From contig PWGE01000296.1 in the NCBI GenBank assembly GCA_003554345.1, positions 1 through 6,469 of the forward strand: a DNA stretch of 6,469 nt, in the 5' to 3' direction. The first letter of the stretch is position 1, and the number at the start of each line of letters is the position of its first letter. The notes beneath the pieces were generated by a model. It saw only the letters and a list, made by a program, of their open reading frames with translations, was not told the origin of the DNA and did not search any database. The DNA is from Candidatus Sumerlaeota bacterium. Its GTDB lineage: Bacteria > Sumerlaeota > T1SED10-198M. Of the stretch, positions 1 to 5,785 are shown piece after piece. The position numbers were made by a program, and so were the translations under genes.

Positions 1-985
1 ACATCAGGGGAGTAATGCCGAGTTCATCAGGTTCATATTCATCAAAAATTTTCTGGGCGTCGTAGGTTCCATAATAATTGCCTACACCGGCATGATCACG
101 TCCCACTATAAAGTGTGAGCAGCCGAAATTTTTGCGAACAATGGCATGCATGATTGCTTCCCGGGGACCAGCATATCGCATGGCGGCTTCGTAGACTCCT
201 AAAACCACCCTGTTTTCAGGAAAATAATTGTTCAGTAAAATCCTGTAACATTCCATCCTTACCCGGGCAGGAATGTCTCCTTTTTTTGTCTCCCCAATCA
301 GGGGATTAAGGAAGAGACCATCAGTTATTTCCATAGCGGTCTTGATAATATATTCATGGGCACGGTGAATGGGATTGCGGGTTTGAAAACCCACCACTTT
401 TTTCCACCCCTTTTGTAAGAATATGTCCCGTGTTTGAGAAGGTGTAAGACGATAAGAAGAAAAAGAGGAAGAGGTTTCCTGGCCAAAATAGGTGATGGAA
501 CCTCCAACAAGGTAGGACTTCTTCTGTTGTAAATAGGCAACACCGGGGTGGTCGGAGTCTTTCGTCCGGTATACTAATTCTGCTTCTTTTTCTTTGTTGT
601 TAGAGTAAATATCTTCTACCTGGATCATTCCTGCCATTTTCCCCTCGTAATAAAGTGTTCCCCATTTATCATGTTCAAAAAGCAGAGCTTTTTCTGGATC
701 AATGTCGAGGGTAATAGGAATACTCCAGGGAATACCATTGGCTAATCGCTTCTTTTTTAATACGTTCTCATAATCAATCCGGGACATGAATCCTGAAAGT
801 GGACTGTAAGCTCCTATGCCTATCATTTTCAGGTCCGAATATTGTCTGGCGTCCAGGTGAATGGGGATAAAAGAAGCGGCTTTTTTGCGTAGATCTTCAA
901 TACTTTCAGTATCTGCAATAGAAGTTTTTAACGTACCTCCATGCGGAGGGATGAGTTGTGTTTTATGGTTGTTTGTAATATTCAT
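1..985 (-). CDS. sat: Sulfate adenylyltransferase (ATP sulfurylase), 3' end cut by window edge
   Basis: Makes adenosine 5'-phosphosulfate (APS) and pyrophosphate from ATP and sulfate in the cytoplasm, the first step of sulfate assimilation. My translation from the ATG at 985 stays open for 328 codons to the left window edge. It shows the catalytic QTRNPIHRAHE motif at residues 201-211, a GETKKGDIPA loop at 231-240, MRYAGPREAI at 269-278 and the GRDHAG motif at 296-301, with a PUA-like N-terminal part (LIGIG-type segment IGIGAYSPLSGFM, 55-67). This is the single-chain Sat type of Bacillus, not CysDN. About 50-60 C-terminal residues should lie outside the window, judging from the usual length of 380-390. 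No kinase domain is visible in the part present. The start is supported by a purine-rich AAAGGAAGAGG just upstream. It follows cysH by 29 bp with no promoter seen, so it should be co-transcribed with it. Confidence 0.96.
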   Translation of the reverse strand, partial: MNITNNHKTQLIPPHGGTLKTSIADTESIEDLRKKAASFIPIHLDARQYSDLKMIGIGAYSPLSGFMSRIDYENVLKKKRLANGIPWSIPITLDIDPEKALLFEHDKWGTLYYEGKMAGMIQVEDIYSNNKEKEAELVYRTKDSDHPGVAYLQQKKSYLVGGSITYFGQETSSSFSSYRLTPSQTRDIFLQKGWKKVVGFQTRNPIHRAHEYIIKTAMEITDGLFLNPLIGETKKGDIPARVRMECYRILLNNYFPENRVVLGVYEAAMRYAGPREAIMHAIVRKNFGCSHFIVGRDHAGVGNYYGTYDAQKIFDEYEPDELGITPLM

Positions 986-1014
986 GGTGACCTCTTCCTT
1001 TTGAGTTTTATGCA

Positions 1015-1704
1015 TTATCGTTGATGAAGACCACATTCTTTGGTCTCAGGATTTTCCCACCACCAACGTCCGGCACGGATATCCTCTCCTTCTTTTACCG
1101 GACGGGTGCAGGGAAGACACCCTAATGAGGGATATCCTTTGTCGTGCAGGGCATTGTAAGGTACATTATGTTCTCGGACATAGTTCCATATTTCCGTGTC
1201 ACTCCATTCTAAAAGAGGGTTGATTTTGTAAATGTGATTGTTCTGTTCGTCAATTTCCACTTTCTGAAGATTCTGGCGGGTTATGGATTGTGATTTTCTC
1301 AAACCGCAAATCCAACCGGATAAATCCTTCATGGCACGTTGAAGAGGATGAATTTTTCGAACGGCACAGCACAACTTTCTTAATTCAACACTTCGATAAA
1401 ACAGGTTCGGTCCGTGCTCATTAACCATTTTTTCCACTTCACCGGTGTGTGGATAAAAAAAGTGTACCTGCACCTTATACTGTTCCCTGACTTTTTCTAT
1501 GACGTCATAGGTCTCCTGGGGAAGCCTTCCGGTGTCCAGTGTAAAGATGTAAGGTGAAGGGTTTATGGTAGTCCATAAGTCGATTAAAATAATGTCTTCT
1601 ACACTAAAACTGCAGGAAAGACCCACTTTTCCCTTAATGTTCTCCTCTGCCCACTGTAATAAATCAAGGGCTTTGTAGTTGGTGAAATCAGGTAAATTAC
1701 TCAT
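1015..1704 (-). CDS. cysH: Assimilatory adenylyl-sulfate (APS) reductase, thioredoxin-dependent
   Basis: Reduces APS to sulfite and AMP with electrons from thioredoxin. The 229-residue product is a complete single-domain PP-loop reductase: SCSFSVED at 30-37 (the modified PP loop), TLDTGRLPQETY at 55-66, GLRKSQSITR at 134-143, and the C-terminal KECGLH at 222-227 whose Cys224 is the expected catalytic residue. Cys112-Cys113 and Cys196-x2-Cys199 are the four ligands of a [4Fe-4S] cluster; in this family that set marks enzymes that use APS, whereas E. coli-type PAPS reductases lack it. Hence I call APS reductase although such genes are often labelled phosphoadenylyl-sulfate reductase. There is no fused thioredoxin domain, unlike plant enzymes. 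The start is set by a near-perfect AAGGAGGA site 5 bases before the ATG. It lies 41 bp after the Rrf2 gene and 29 bp before sat, whose product supplies its substrate. Confidence 0.96.
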   Translation of the reverse strand: MSNLPDFTNYKALDLLQWAEENIKGKVGLSCSFSVEDIILIDLWTTINPSPYIFTLDTGRLPQETYDVIEKVREQYKVQVHFFYPHTGEVEKMVNEHGPNLFYRSVELRKLCCAVRKIHPLQRAMKDLSGWICGLRKSQSITRQNLQKVEIDEQNNHIYKINPLLEWSDTEIWNYVREHNVPYNALHDKGYPSLGCLPCTRPVKEGEDIRAGRWWWENPETKECGLHQR

Positions 1705-1707
1705 CTT

Positions 1708-1716
1708 TTCCTCCTT
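1708..1716 (-). promoter_or_regulatory. Strong ribosome binding site of cysH
   Basis: On the minus strand the bases read AAGGAGGAA, with the AAGGAGG core ending 5 bases before the cysH ATG. It is the best Shine-Dalgarno match in the window, suggesting efficient translation of the reductase within the operon. Confidence 0.85.
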
Positions 1717-1745
1717 GTTATTTATTTGGGTTTAAATTTATTTCT

Positions 1746-2168
1746 TTAAATCTGGAAGGAATAATAACCATCCTGAGCCTTCTTTTTTTCTACCAGGTCT
1801 GCCATTGTGATATTGTCTATGATAGAAGAAATGGCCTCTTCTATCTCTTTCCACACGGAGCTGAAGACGGTTTTATTTTTTCGGAACTTTTCCGGAGTTT
1901 CTATTATTGGACCTGAAAGAATTCTCAGTGTTTTTCCCAGGGTGATGTTATGGGGGCTTTTTGCCAGCTTATATCCTCCTTTTTGACCGCGACTGCTCTC
2001 AACTAATCCCGCCTTCTTGAGCTGGTTGAGTATCTGTACCAGATACTTCAAGGGGATATTCTGACGTGCGGATATTTCTTCAACATGAATAGCCTTTCCC
2101 GTCGGATATTGAATAGCCAGTTCTAATAGAGCCAGGCAAGCGTAATGGGTTTTTGCTGTTAATTTCAT
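1746..2168 (-). CDS. Rrf2-family transcriptional regulator, CymR-like (no Fe-S cysteine triad)
   Basis: A 140-residue DNA-binding protein, the usual Rrf2 length. The winged helix-turn-helix occupies about residues 1-70: recognition region ARQNIPLKYLVQILNQLKKA at 34-53, then the family wing motif RGQKGGYKLA at 60-69. A long dimerisation helix follows (about 104-127) and the tail ends in YYSFQI. Its only cysteine is Cys11; the three cysteines that bind [2Fe-2S] in IscR or NsrR are absent. That pattern, the tail, and its place at the head of a cysH-sat operon match CymR, the Bacillus repressor of cysteine metabolism that works together with the cysteine synthase CysK. I infer a role as autoregulated repressor of sulfate assimilation; another Rrf2 subgroup with a different signal is possible. 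The start is backed by AAGAGG 5 bases upstream of the ATG and by a promoter 33 bases further up. Confidence 0.9.
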   Translation of the reverse strand: MKLTAKTHYACLALLELAIQYPTGKAIHVEEISARQNIPLKYLVQILNQLKKAGLVESSRGQKGGYKLAKSPHNITLGKTLRILSGPIIETPEKFRKNKTVFSSVWKEIEEAISSIIDNITMADLVEKKKAQDGYYSFQI

Positions 2169-2187
2169 GAGAGCCTCTTTTTTAACA

Positions 2188-2202
2188 TGATTAGTTTAGT
2201 CA
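2188..2202 (-). promoter_or_regulatory. Candidate Rrf2 operator at the transcription start
   Basis: The 15-bp imperfect palindrome reads TGACTAAACTAATCA on the minus strand; five of its seven base pairs around the centre are complementary. Its core GACTAAACTAATC agrees at 11 of 13 places with GACTRwwwYAGTC, the centre of the IscR type 1 site as I recall it. It covers the predicted start of transcription, a position suited to repression. The protein that binds it is inferred to be the Rrf2 product encoded just downstream. Confidence 0.5.
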
Positions 2203-2213
2203 AGATAAATCTT
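2202..2213 (-). repeat. Inverted repeat over the -10 box
   Basis: AAGAT-TT-ATCTT on the minus strand is a perfect 5-bp inverted repeat with a 2-base spacer, and it overlaps the TAAGAT -10 box. It could be part of an operator; at this size it could also arise by chance in A+T-rich DNA. Confidence 0.4.
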
Positions 2214-2236
2214 ACCAGCTATAGATTACTTGTCAA
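2209..2236 (-). promoter_or_regulatory. Sigma-A type promoter of the Rrf2-cysH-sat operon
   Basis: On the minus strand a perfect -35 box TTGACA (2231-2236) is followed after 16 bp by TAAGAT (2209-2214; 4 of 6 to consensus). The -10 box is preceded by TGG, giving an extended -10 element (TGnTAAGAT). Transcription would begin near 2202, leaving a leader of about 33 bases that holds the ribosome binding site. It is the only convincing promoter I see in the window. Overlapping palindromes suggest that it is repressed. Confidence 0.75.
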
Positions 2237-2238
2237 GT
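2228..2238 (-). repeat. Inverted repeat over the -35 box
   Basis: ACTTG-A-CAAGT (minus strand) is a perfect 5-bp inverted repeat around one base and contains the TTGACA -35 box. The heptamer CTTGACT beside it (2236-2242) recurs at 2198-2204 in the same orientation, 38 bp away, next to the palindrome at the transcription start. It is a possible second half-site for a regulator. Confidence 0.45.
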
Positions 2239-2314
2239 CAAGTTTCTGTTTTCTTATAAAAGAAGGTTAAAAAAGGAAAAAAAATAGAAAGATGAGTAAA
2301 ATGAGGAGAAGTTA

Positions 2315-3052
2315 TCAGTTTTTATGAAGCAAAGTTTTCATTGAAAGCAGGTTTTTGGGACAGTTTGCAACGCAAACAGAACATTTGATACATTCCTCAT
2401 CTTTAAATTGCTTTTCATGCCAGTTTTTGTAGGGTTGCAACTGCATTGGACATACCGCGGCACACTTCCCGCAGTGCGGACAGTCTTCTTCACTGATAAT
2501 GGTTACATATTTTTCAGTTTTAGATTGTAGATGCAGTGCTTTTCCCATCCTGTTCATGATCTGTTGCATTGTTCCCATCGGACAAAAAGTGCACCAGGTT
2601 CGGGGATTGATAATCAGGGCTAAAAAAGACCCTACAATGGTAGGCCAGACAAGATACTGGTTGACAAAAATACTGCCCAGTTGGGGTAGAAACTCAATCT
2701 CTTCCCGATGACCTAAAACGAATATTAAACGGTAAATAAACATCGTCATGAAAAAAATAAAGAAAAGCCATTTTAAAATGGGAGACTGAAAGAAGGCGGG
2801 GATTTTTTTAAACCGGGAAGGTTTCTGGTAAAACCGGTCAAACAAGCTGCCGTGAGGACAGAGGTTTCCACACCAGTACTGACCTTTGAAAATACCAAAC
2901 ATCATCAGGGCAAGCATAATGCCAATGACAGCCAGACCCAGGAGGGGAAAAAATAAGCCGCCTACAGATATAATGGGAACCAGTACCCAGGAAGTTTTTT
3001 TTATGATAGTAAAAGTGCGGCTGGTTTTTATGTGTTTCGTTTCCCTGTTCAA
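2315..3052 (-). CDS. Membrane-bound 4Fe-4S polyferredoxin of the NapH/NosR/CcoG type
   Basis: A 245-residue inner-membrane electron-transfer protein. Hydrophobic segments lie at about 22-55 (probably two helices), 92-113 and 131-149. A YWCGNLCPHG motif (Cys61, Cys65) follows the second helix and TWCTFCPMGTMQ (Cys154, Cys157) the last. The soluble C-terminal part has two ferredoxin motifs: Cys191-x2-Cys194-x2-Cys197-x3-Cys201-Pro and Cys221-x2-Cys224-x2-Cys227-x3-Cys231-Pro, so two [4Fe-4S] clusters. NapH and NosR relatives pass electrons between quinols or flavins and partner reductases. No nitrate or nitrous oxide reductase gene is present here. Instead the gene sits 23 bp after fbpC, probably in the same operon, so a link with iron uptake or Fe(III) reduction is plausible but unproven. 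It starts at TTG: a good ribosome site precedes it and the first in-frame ATG, at codon 45, would cut into the membrane region. Confidence 0.9.
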   Translation of the reverse strand: MNRETKHIKTSRTFTIIKKTSWVLVPIISVGGLFFPLLGLAVIGIMLALMMFGIFKGQYWCGNLCPHGSLFDRFYQKPSRFKKIPAFFQSPILKWLFFIFFMTMFIYRLIFVLGHREEIEFLPQLGSIFVNQYLVWPTIVGSFLALIINPRTWCTFCPMGTMQQIMNRMGKALHLQSKTEKYVTIISEEDCPHCGKCAAVCPMQLQPYKNWHEKQFKDEECIKCSVCVANCPKNLLSMKTLLHKN

Positions 3053-3059
3053 CTTGCTT

Positions 3060-3066
3060 TCCTTTT
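3060..3066 (-). promoter_or_regulatory. Ribosome binding site supporting the TTG start of the polyferredoxin gene
   Basis: AAAAGGA on the minus strand stands 7 bases before the TTG at 3050-3052. The spacing is ideal and no in-frame ATG follows until codon 45, so this site decides the start. Confidence 0.7.
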
Positions 3067-3075
3067 AAATATTTA

Positions 3076-4134
3076 TTATTCCTCTTGGTCGATGACTGCA
3101 ACAAACCTGGAAAGTACTGAAAATCCTAACCACTGTCCTATGGATACTTCTATCTCTGGATGGATATGAACTCTCAGCTTCTTATTCCCTTCTGAGGAAA
3201 AAACCTTAATAATGGCATCAATAGTATCACCTTTATAGAAATATGAAAGAAGTATTCCTCTGATAATACCATTGGGGTCAAGTTCAAGACTTTCGGGTCT
3301 GACTGATATTAAAACATTTTCTCCCGGTTTTTTGCCGTGTGTATGATCACAGGGAAAATTCCCAATAGAAGTATTCACAGATTTGCCGCCTGCTTTTATA
3401 GTTCCCTGTAGAATATTACTGTGACCTACAAAAGAAGCAACAAATAGGTTGGCAGGGTTCTGATAAATATCACGGGGTGTTCCGCTCTGAATGATTTCTC
3501 CACTGTTCATGACAATGATTCTATCGGAAAGGGAGAGGGCTTCTTTTTGATCATGGGTGACAAAAATCGCCGTGGTAGAAGTATGTTTTATTATCTGGCG
3601 TATTTCCCAGCGCATCTTTTCTCGAAGACTCATATCAAGATTGCTGAAAGGTTCGTCAAAAAGGATAAGTTTTGGGTCGACTGCCAATGTTCGAGCCAGT
3701 GCGACTCTTTGCTGTTGACCCCCGGAGAGCTGGGCGGGATATTTATGAGCTACGCCTGTTAAGCCCACAAGTTCTAATTGCTGCTTGACGACATTTTTCG
3801 AGTCTTTACTTAAAGCAAACTCAATATTCTGAGCAACGGTAAGATGAGGAAACAAAGCATAATCTTGAAAAACCATACCGATGCCTCTTTTTTCTGGTGG
3901 GATAAACACTTTATTATTAAAAAGAACTTTACGGTCAAAGGCTATAAAGCCTTTCTCAGGGATTTCCAGACCGGCAATAGCCCGCAAAATGGTTGTCTTT
4001 CCACAACCGCTTGGTCCGAGTAAGGTGAGTATCTGCCCTTTGTTCAGTGTAAAACAGGCGTTTTTTACTGCTGGCGTTTGCTGTGGGGAATAGATTTTTG
4101 TTAAGTTGGTGATTGTTAGAAGAGGAATGGTCAT
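3076..4134 (-). CDS. fbpC: Fe(III) ABC transporter ATP-binding protein
   Basis: The cytoplasmic ATPase subunit that powers iron import through FbpB. At 352 residues it has the normal length for the FbpC/PotA-like group. All nucleotide-binding motifs are intact: Walker A GPSGCGKTT (40-48), Q-loop Gln90 within MVFQDYALFPH, signature LSGGQQQR (136-143), Walker B LILFDEP (156-162) and the H-loop His194 in FVTHDQKEAL. From about residue 235 on there is a TOBE-like regulatory region with SVRPESLEL at 277-285. Sequence motifs of the ATPase alone do not separate iron from sulfate, spermidine or other importers of this class; the iron call rests on the binding protein upstream. The ATG at 4134 follows fbpB by 16 bp and has AGGGTG as ribosome binding site. 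The next gene, the polyferredoxin, begins 23 bp after the stop codon. Confidence 0.93.
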   Translation of the reverse strand: MTIPLLTITNLTKIYSPQQTPAVKNACFTLNKGQILTLLGPSGCGKTTILRAIAGLEIPEKGFIAFDRKVLFNNKVFIPPEKRGIGMVFQDYALFPHLTVAQNIEFALSKDSKNVVKQQLELVGLTGVAHKYPAQLSGGQQQRVALARTLAVDPKLILFDEPFSNLDMSLREKMRWEIRQIIKHTSTTAIFVTHDQKEALSLSDRIIVMNSGEIIQSGTPRDIYQNPANLFVASFVGHSNILQGTIKAGGKSVNTSIGNFPCDHTHGKKPGENVLISVRPESLELDPNGIIRGILLSYFYKGDTIDAIIKVFSSEGNKKLRVHIHPEIEVSIGQWLGFSVLSRFVAVIDQEE

Positions 4135-4150
4135 AATTATACACCCTGTC

Positions 4151-5785
4151 TTAAAAAAAGTTCTCGTCTCTCTTATCTTGATAATACATTACTCCCAGCG
4201 ATAAAGAAGAAAGTATCATCAAAAGGAGAGAAGGAAAAGCAGCTCGCACGTAAAAGGCTTCAGTTGTGGCGTTCCAGATTTCGGTAGTCAGGGTTCTAAA
4301 ACCGATAGGAGCAAGGAGAAGAGTAGCAGGGAGTTCTTTCATGGCGGTTAAAAAGACCAGCGCTGATCCAGCCACGATTCCCGGTTTGATAAGAGGAAGT
4401 GTTAATCGGAATAAAACTTTCTGTCTTGAACAACCGAGAGTGAAAGCAGATTGTTCGATATGAGGATTTACATGGAGTAAAGAACTGCGAAGGCAACCTA
4501 ACATCTGTGGAAAAAAAAGAATTATATAAGCGAAAATAAGCAGAGGTAGTGTCTGATAAAAATGGGGTAAATAGTTGGCCCCAAAAAATACCAGCGAAAG
4601 GGCAATAACAATACCGGGGAGAGCAAATGTGATGTAACTTGTTTTTTCTATTAATTTACTGCTCATGGTCTGGTAACGTGAAGTAAAAAAAGCAGTAGGA
4701 ATGGTGATGGGAATAATTAAAAGGGCCGTATAAAGAGAAACAAAAAATGAGTTTAAAACAGCCTTCCATCTGATTATAAGTGGTTCTCCTTGCAGGAGGC
4801 CTCTTATAATCCAGTATGAGCAGACGCTAAAAGGTAACACTACTGAAAATAAAACAATAATTGAGCAGAAAAGAAAAGCAGGAACCTTCCATTTACCAAG
4901 GGGTATGGTATCAGCAACTCTTTCAGAACAACTTCCGGTGTTAAAATATCGAGCTTTTTTGCGAGTCCATATTTCCAGTGAAATAATGATGGTAGTTATA
5001 AATACCAGTAATAAAGAGAGGATAGCGGCATAACTTCGGTTAAAAGATCCTTGATATTCAAGATAGATTGCCCGTGTAAAAGTGTTGAATTGCAAAAGAG
5101 AAACAGCAGCAAAGTCACTGAAGGTATAAAGGGTGACCAGCAAAGCTCCTGCCGAAATAGAGGGGCGAAGCCGGGGCAACGTAATTTTTTTAAATACCTG
5201 CCATCTGCTTTTTCCCAGGATTAATGCCGCTTCTTCCTGGGAATGCCCCATTTTTTGAAGAGTTCCACGCACAGAAAGGAGGATATAAGGATAACACAAT
5301 AAGGACAGAACCAGCCAGGCACCGGTAAAGCCGTAAATATTGGGAAATTTCTGGAGATGAAAGATGTTTTGCAAAAAGGAGTGGACGATTCCTCCCTGTC
5401 CTAAGGCACTGATAAAGGTGAAACCTCCAATAAGACTGGGAATCGATAAGGGAAGCATGGTGAGAACTGTCCAGAAACGACGCCAGGGAAGATCGGTTTT
5501 TACGGTGAGCCAGGCTAAAGGTAAAGCAATCATGGTAGCAGAAAAAGTTACTGCTAAAGCGAGTAAAAGAGTGTTTAGCAATATTTTCAGGGTGTTTTCC
5601 TGGAAAATAAAGGAGGGAATATGAATATCGGGCTCATAGGCTCTGAGAAACAGGTAAAGTACCGGTAAGAAAAGAACAAAGGTTACTGTTGAAGAGAGGA
5701 TAAATAAGGTGGGAGATTTTCTAAAAAAAAGTCGAAAACGCTTATAAGGATATAACATACTTTCTTCTCTCTTCGCTGAAATCAC
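4151..5785 (-). CDS. fbpB: Fe(III) ABC transporter permease, two fused permease domains
   Basis: The inner-membrane channel of the iron importer. The 544 residues hold about twelve hydrophobic segments in two halves (roughly 27-271 and 302-535), each with one BPD_transp_1 domain. Each half has the EAA loop that docks the ATPase: EEAALILGKSRWQVFKKITLP at 184-204 (core EAALILG) and EQSAFTLGCSRQKVLFRLTLP at 444-464, the second degenerate at its first residues. Such fusion of two permeases in one chain, near 500-560 residues, is usual for FbpB/FutB. The start is a choice: GTG at 5785 overlaps the fbpA stop as GTGA, with GGAG 4 bases upstream, fitting translational coupling; an ATG nine codons later (5758) has only a loose purine-rich stretch before it. 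Both lie before the first membrane helix, so the function is unaffected. Confidence 0.94.
   Translation of the reverse strand: MISAKREESMLYPYKRFRLFFRKSPTLFILSSTVTFVLFLPVLYLFLRAYEPDIHIPSFIFQENTLKILLNTLLLALAVTFSATMIALPLAWLTVKTDLPWRRFWTVLTMLPLSIPSLIGGFTFISALGQGGIVHSFLQNIFHLQKFPNIYGFTGAWLVLSLLCYPYILLSVRGTLQKMGHSQEEAALILGKSRWQVFKKITLPRLRPSISAGALLVTLYTFSDFAAVSLLQFNTFTRAIYLEYQGSFNRSYAAILSLLLVFITTIIISLEIWTRKKARYFNTGSCSERVADTIPLGKWKVPAFLFCSIIVLFSVVLPFSVCSYWIIRGLLQGEPLIIRWKAVLNSFFVSLYTALLIIPITIPTAFFTSRYQTMSSKLIEKTSYITFALPGIVIALSLVFFGANYLPHFYQTLPLLIFAYIILFFPQMLGCLRSSLLHVNPHIEQSAFTLGCSRQKVLFRLTLPLIKPGIVAGSALVFLTAMKELPATLLLAPIGFRTLTTEIWNATTEAFYVRAAFPSLLLMILSSLSLGVMYYQDKRDENFF
5782..5785 (-). other. fbpA/fbpB stop-start overlap (GTGA)
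   Basis: The TGA stop of fbpA and the GTG start of fbpB share bases. A GGAG lies at 5790-5793, 4 bases before the GTG. This arrangement usually means that the ribosome finishing fbpA starts fbpB again, keeping subunit ratios linked. It holds only if the GTG, not the ATG at 5758, is used. Confidence 0.6.

Noticed and set aside
325-543. 72-codon minus-strand open frame inside sat
   Set aside because: It is out of frame with the sat coding sequence, which is continuous across this stretch and carries the catalytic motif at 355-385 or so; the short frame has no recognisable domain.
2251-2264. TTCTT-ATAA-AAGAA inverted repeat as a terminator
   Set aside because: The stem is five A+T-rich pairs and no T run follows it on the minus strand; it is too weak for an intrinsic terminator.
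2169-2314. A riboswitch (SAM or T-box type) upstream of the sulfur operon
   Set aside because: The predicted leader after the promoter is only about 33 bases and the gap has no stable stems or anti-terminator pair.
2499-2711. Plus-strand open frame opposite the polyferredoxin gene; similar short frames opposite fbpB, fbpC and fbpA (for example 5364-5624 and 6067-6363)
   Set aside because: These are antisense to well-recognised coding regions, their products have no known motifs, and they lack convincing ribosome sites.
2838-3104. 88-codon minus-strand frame spanning the fbpC end and the polyferredoxin start
   Set aside because: It is a different frame of the polyferredoxin gene and its product has no family signature; the TTG-started frame explains the region.
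3071-3104. Possible promoter (TTGCAG, 17 bp, TAATAA on the minus strand) ahead of the polyferredoxin gene
   Set aside because: Each box matches consensus at only 3 of 6 positions and the A+T-rich gap makes such matches likely by chance.
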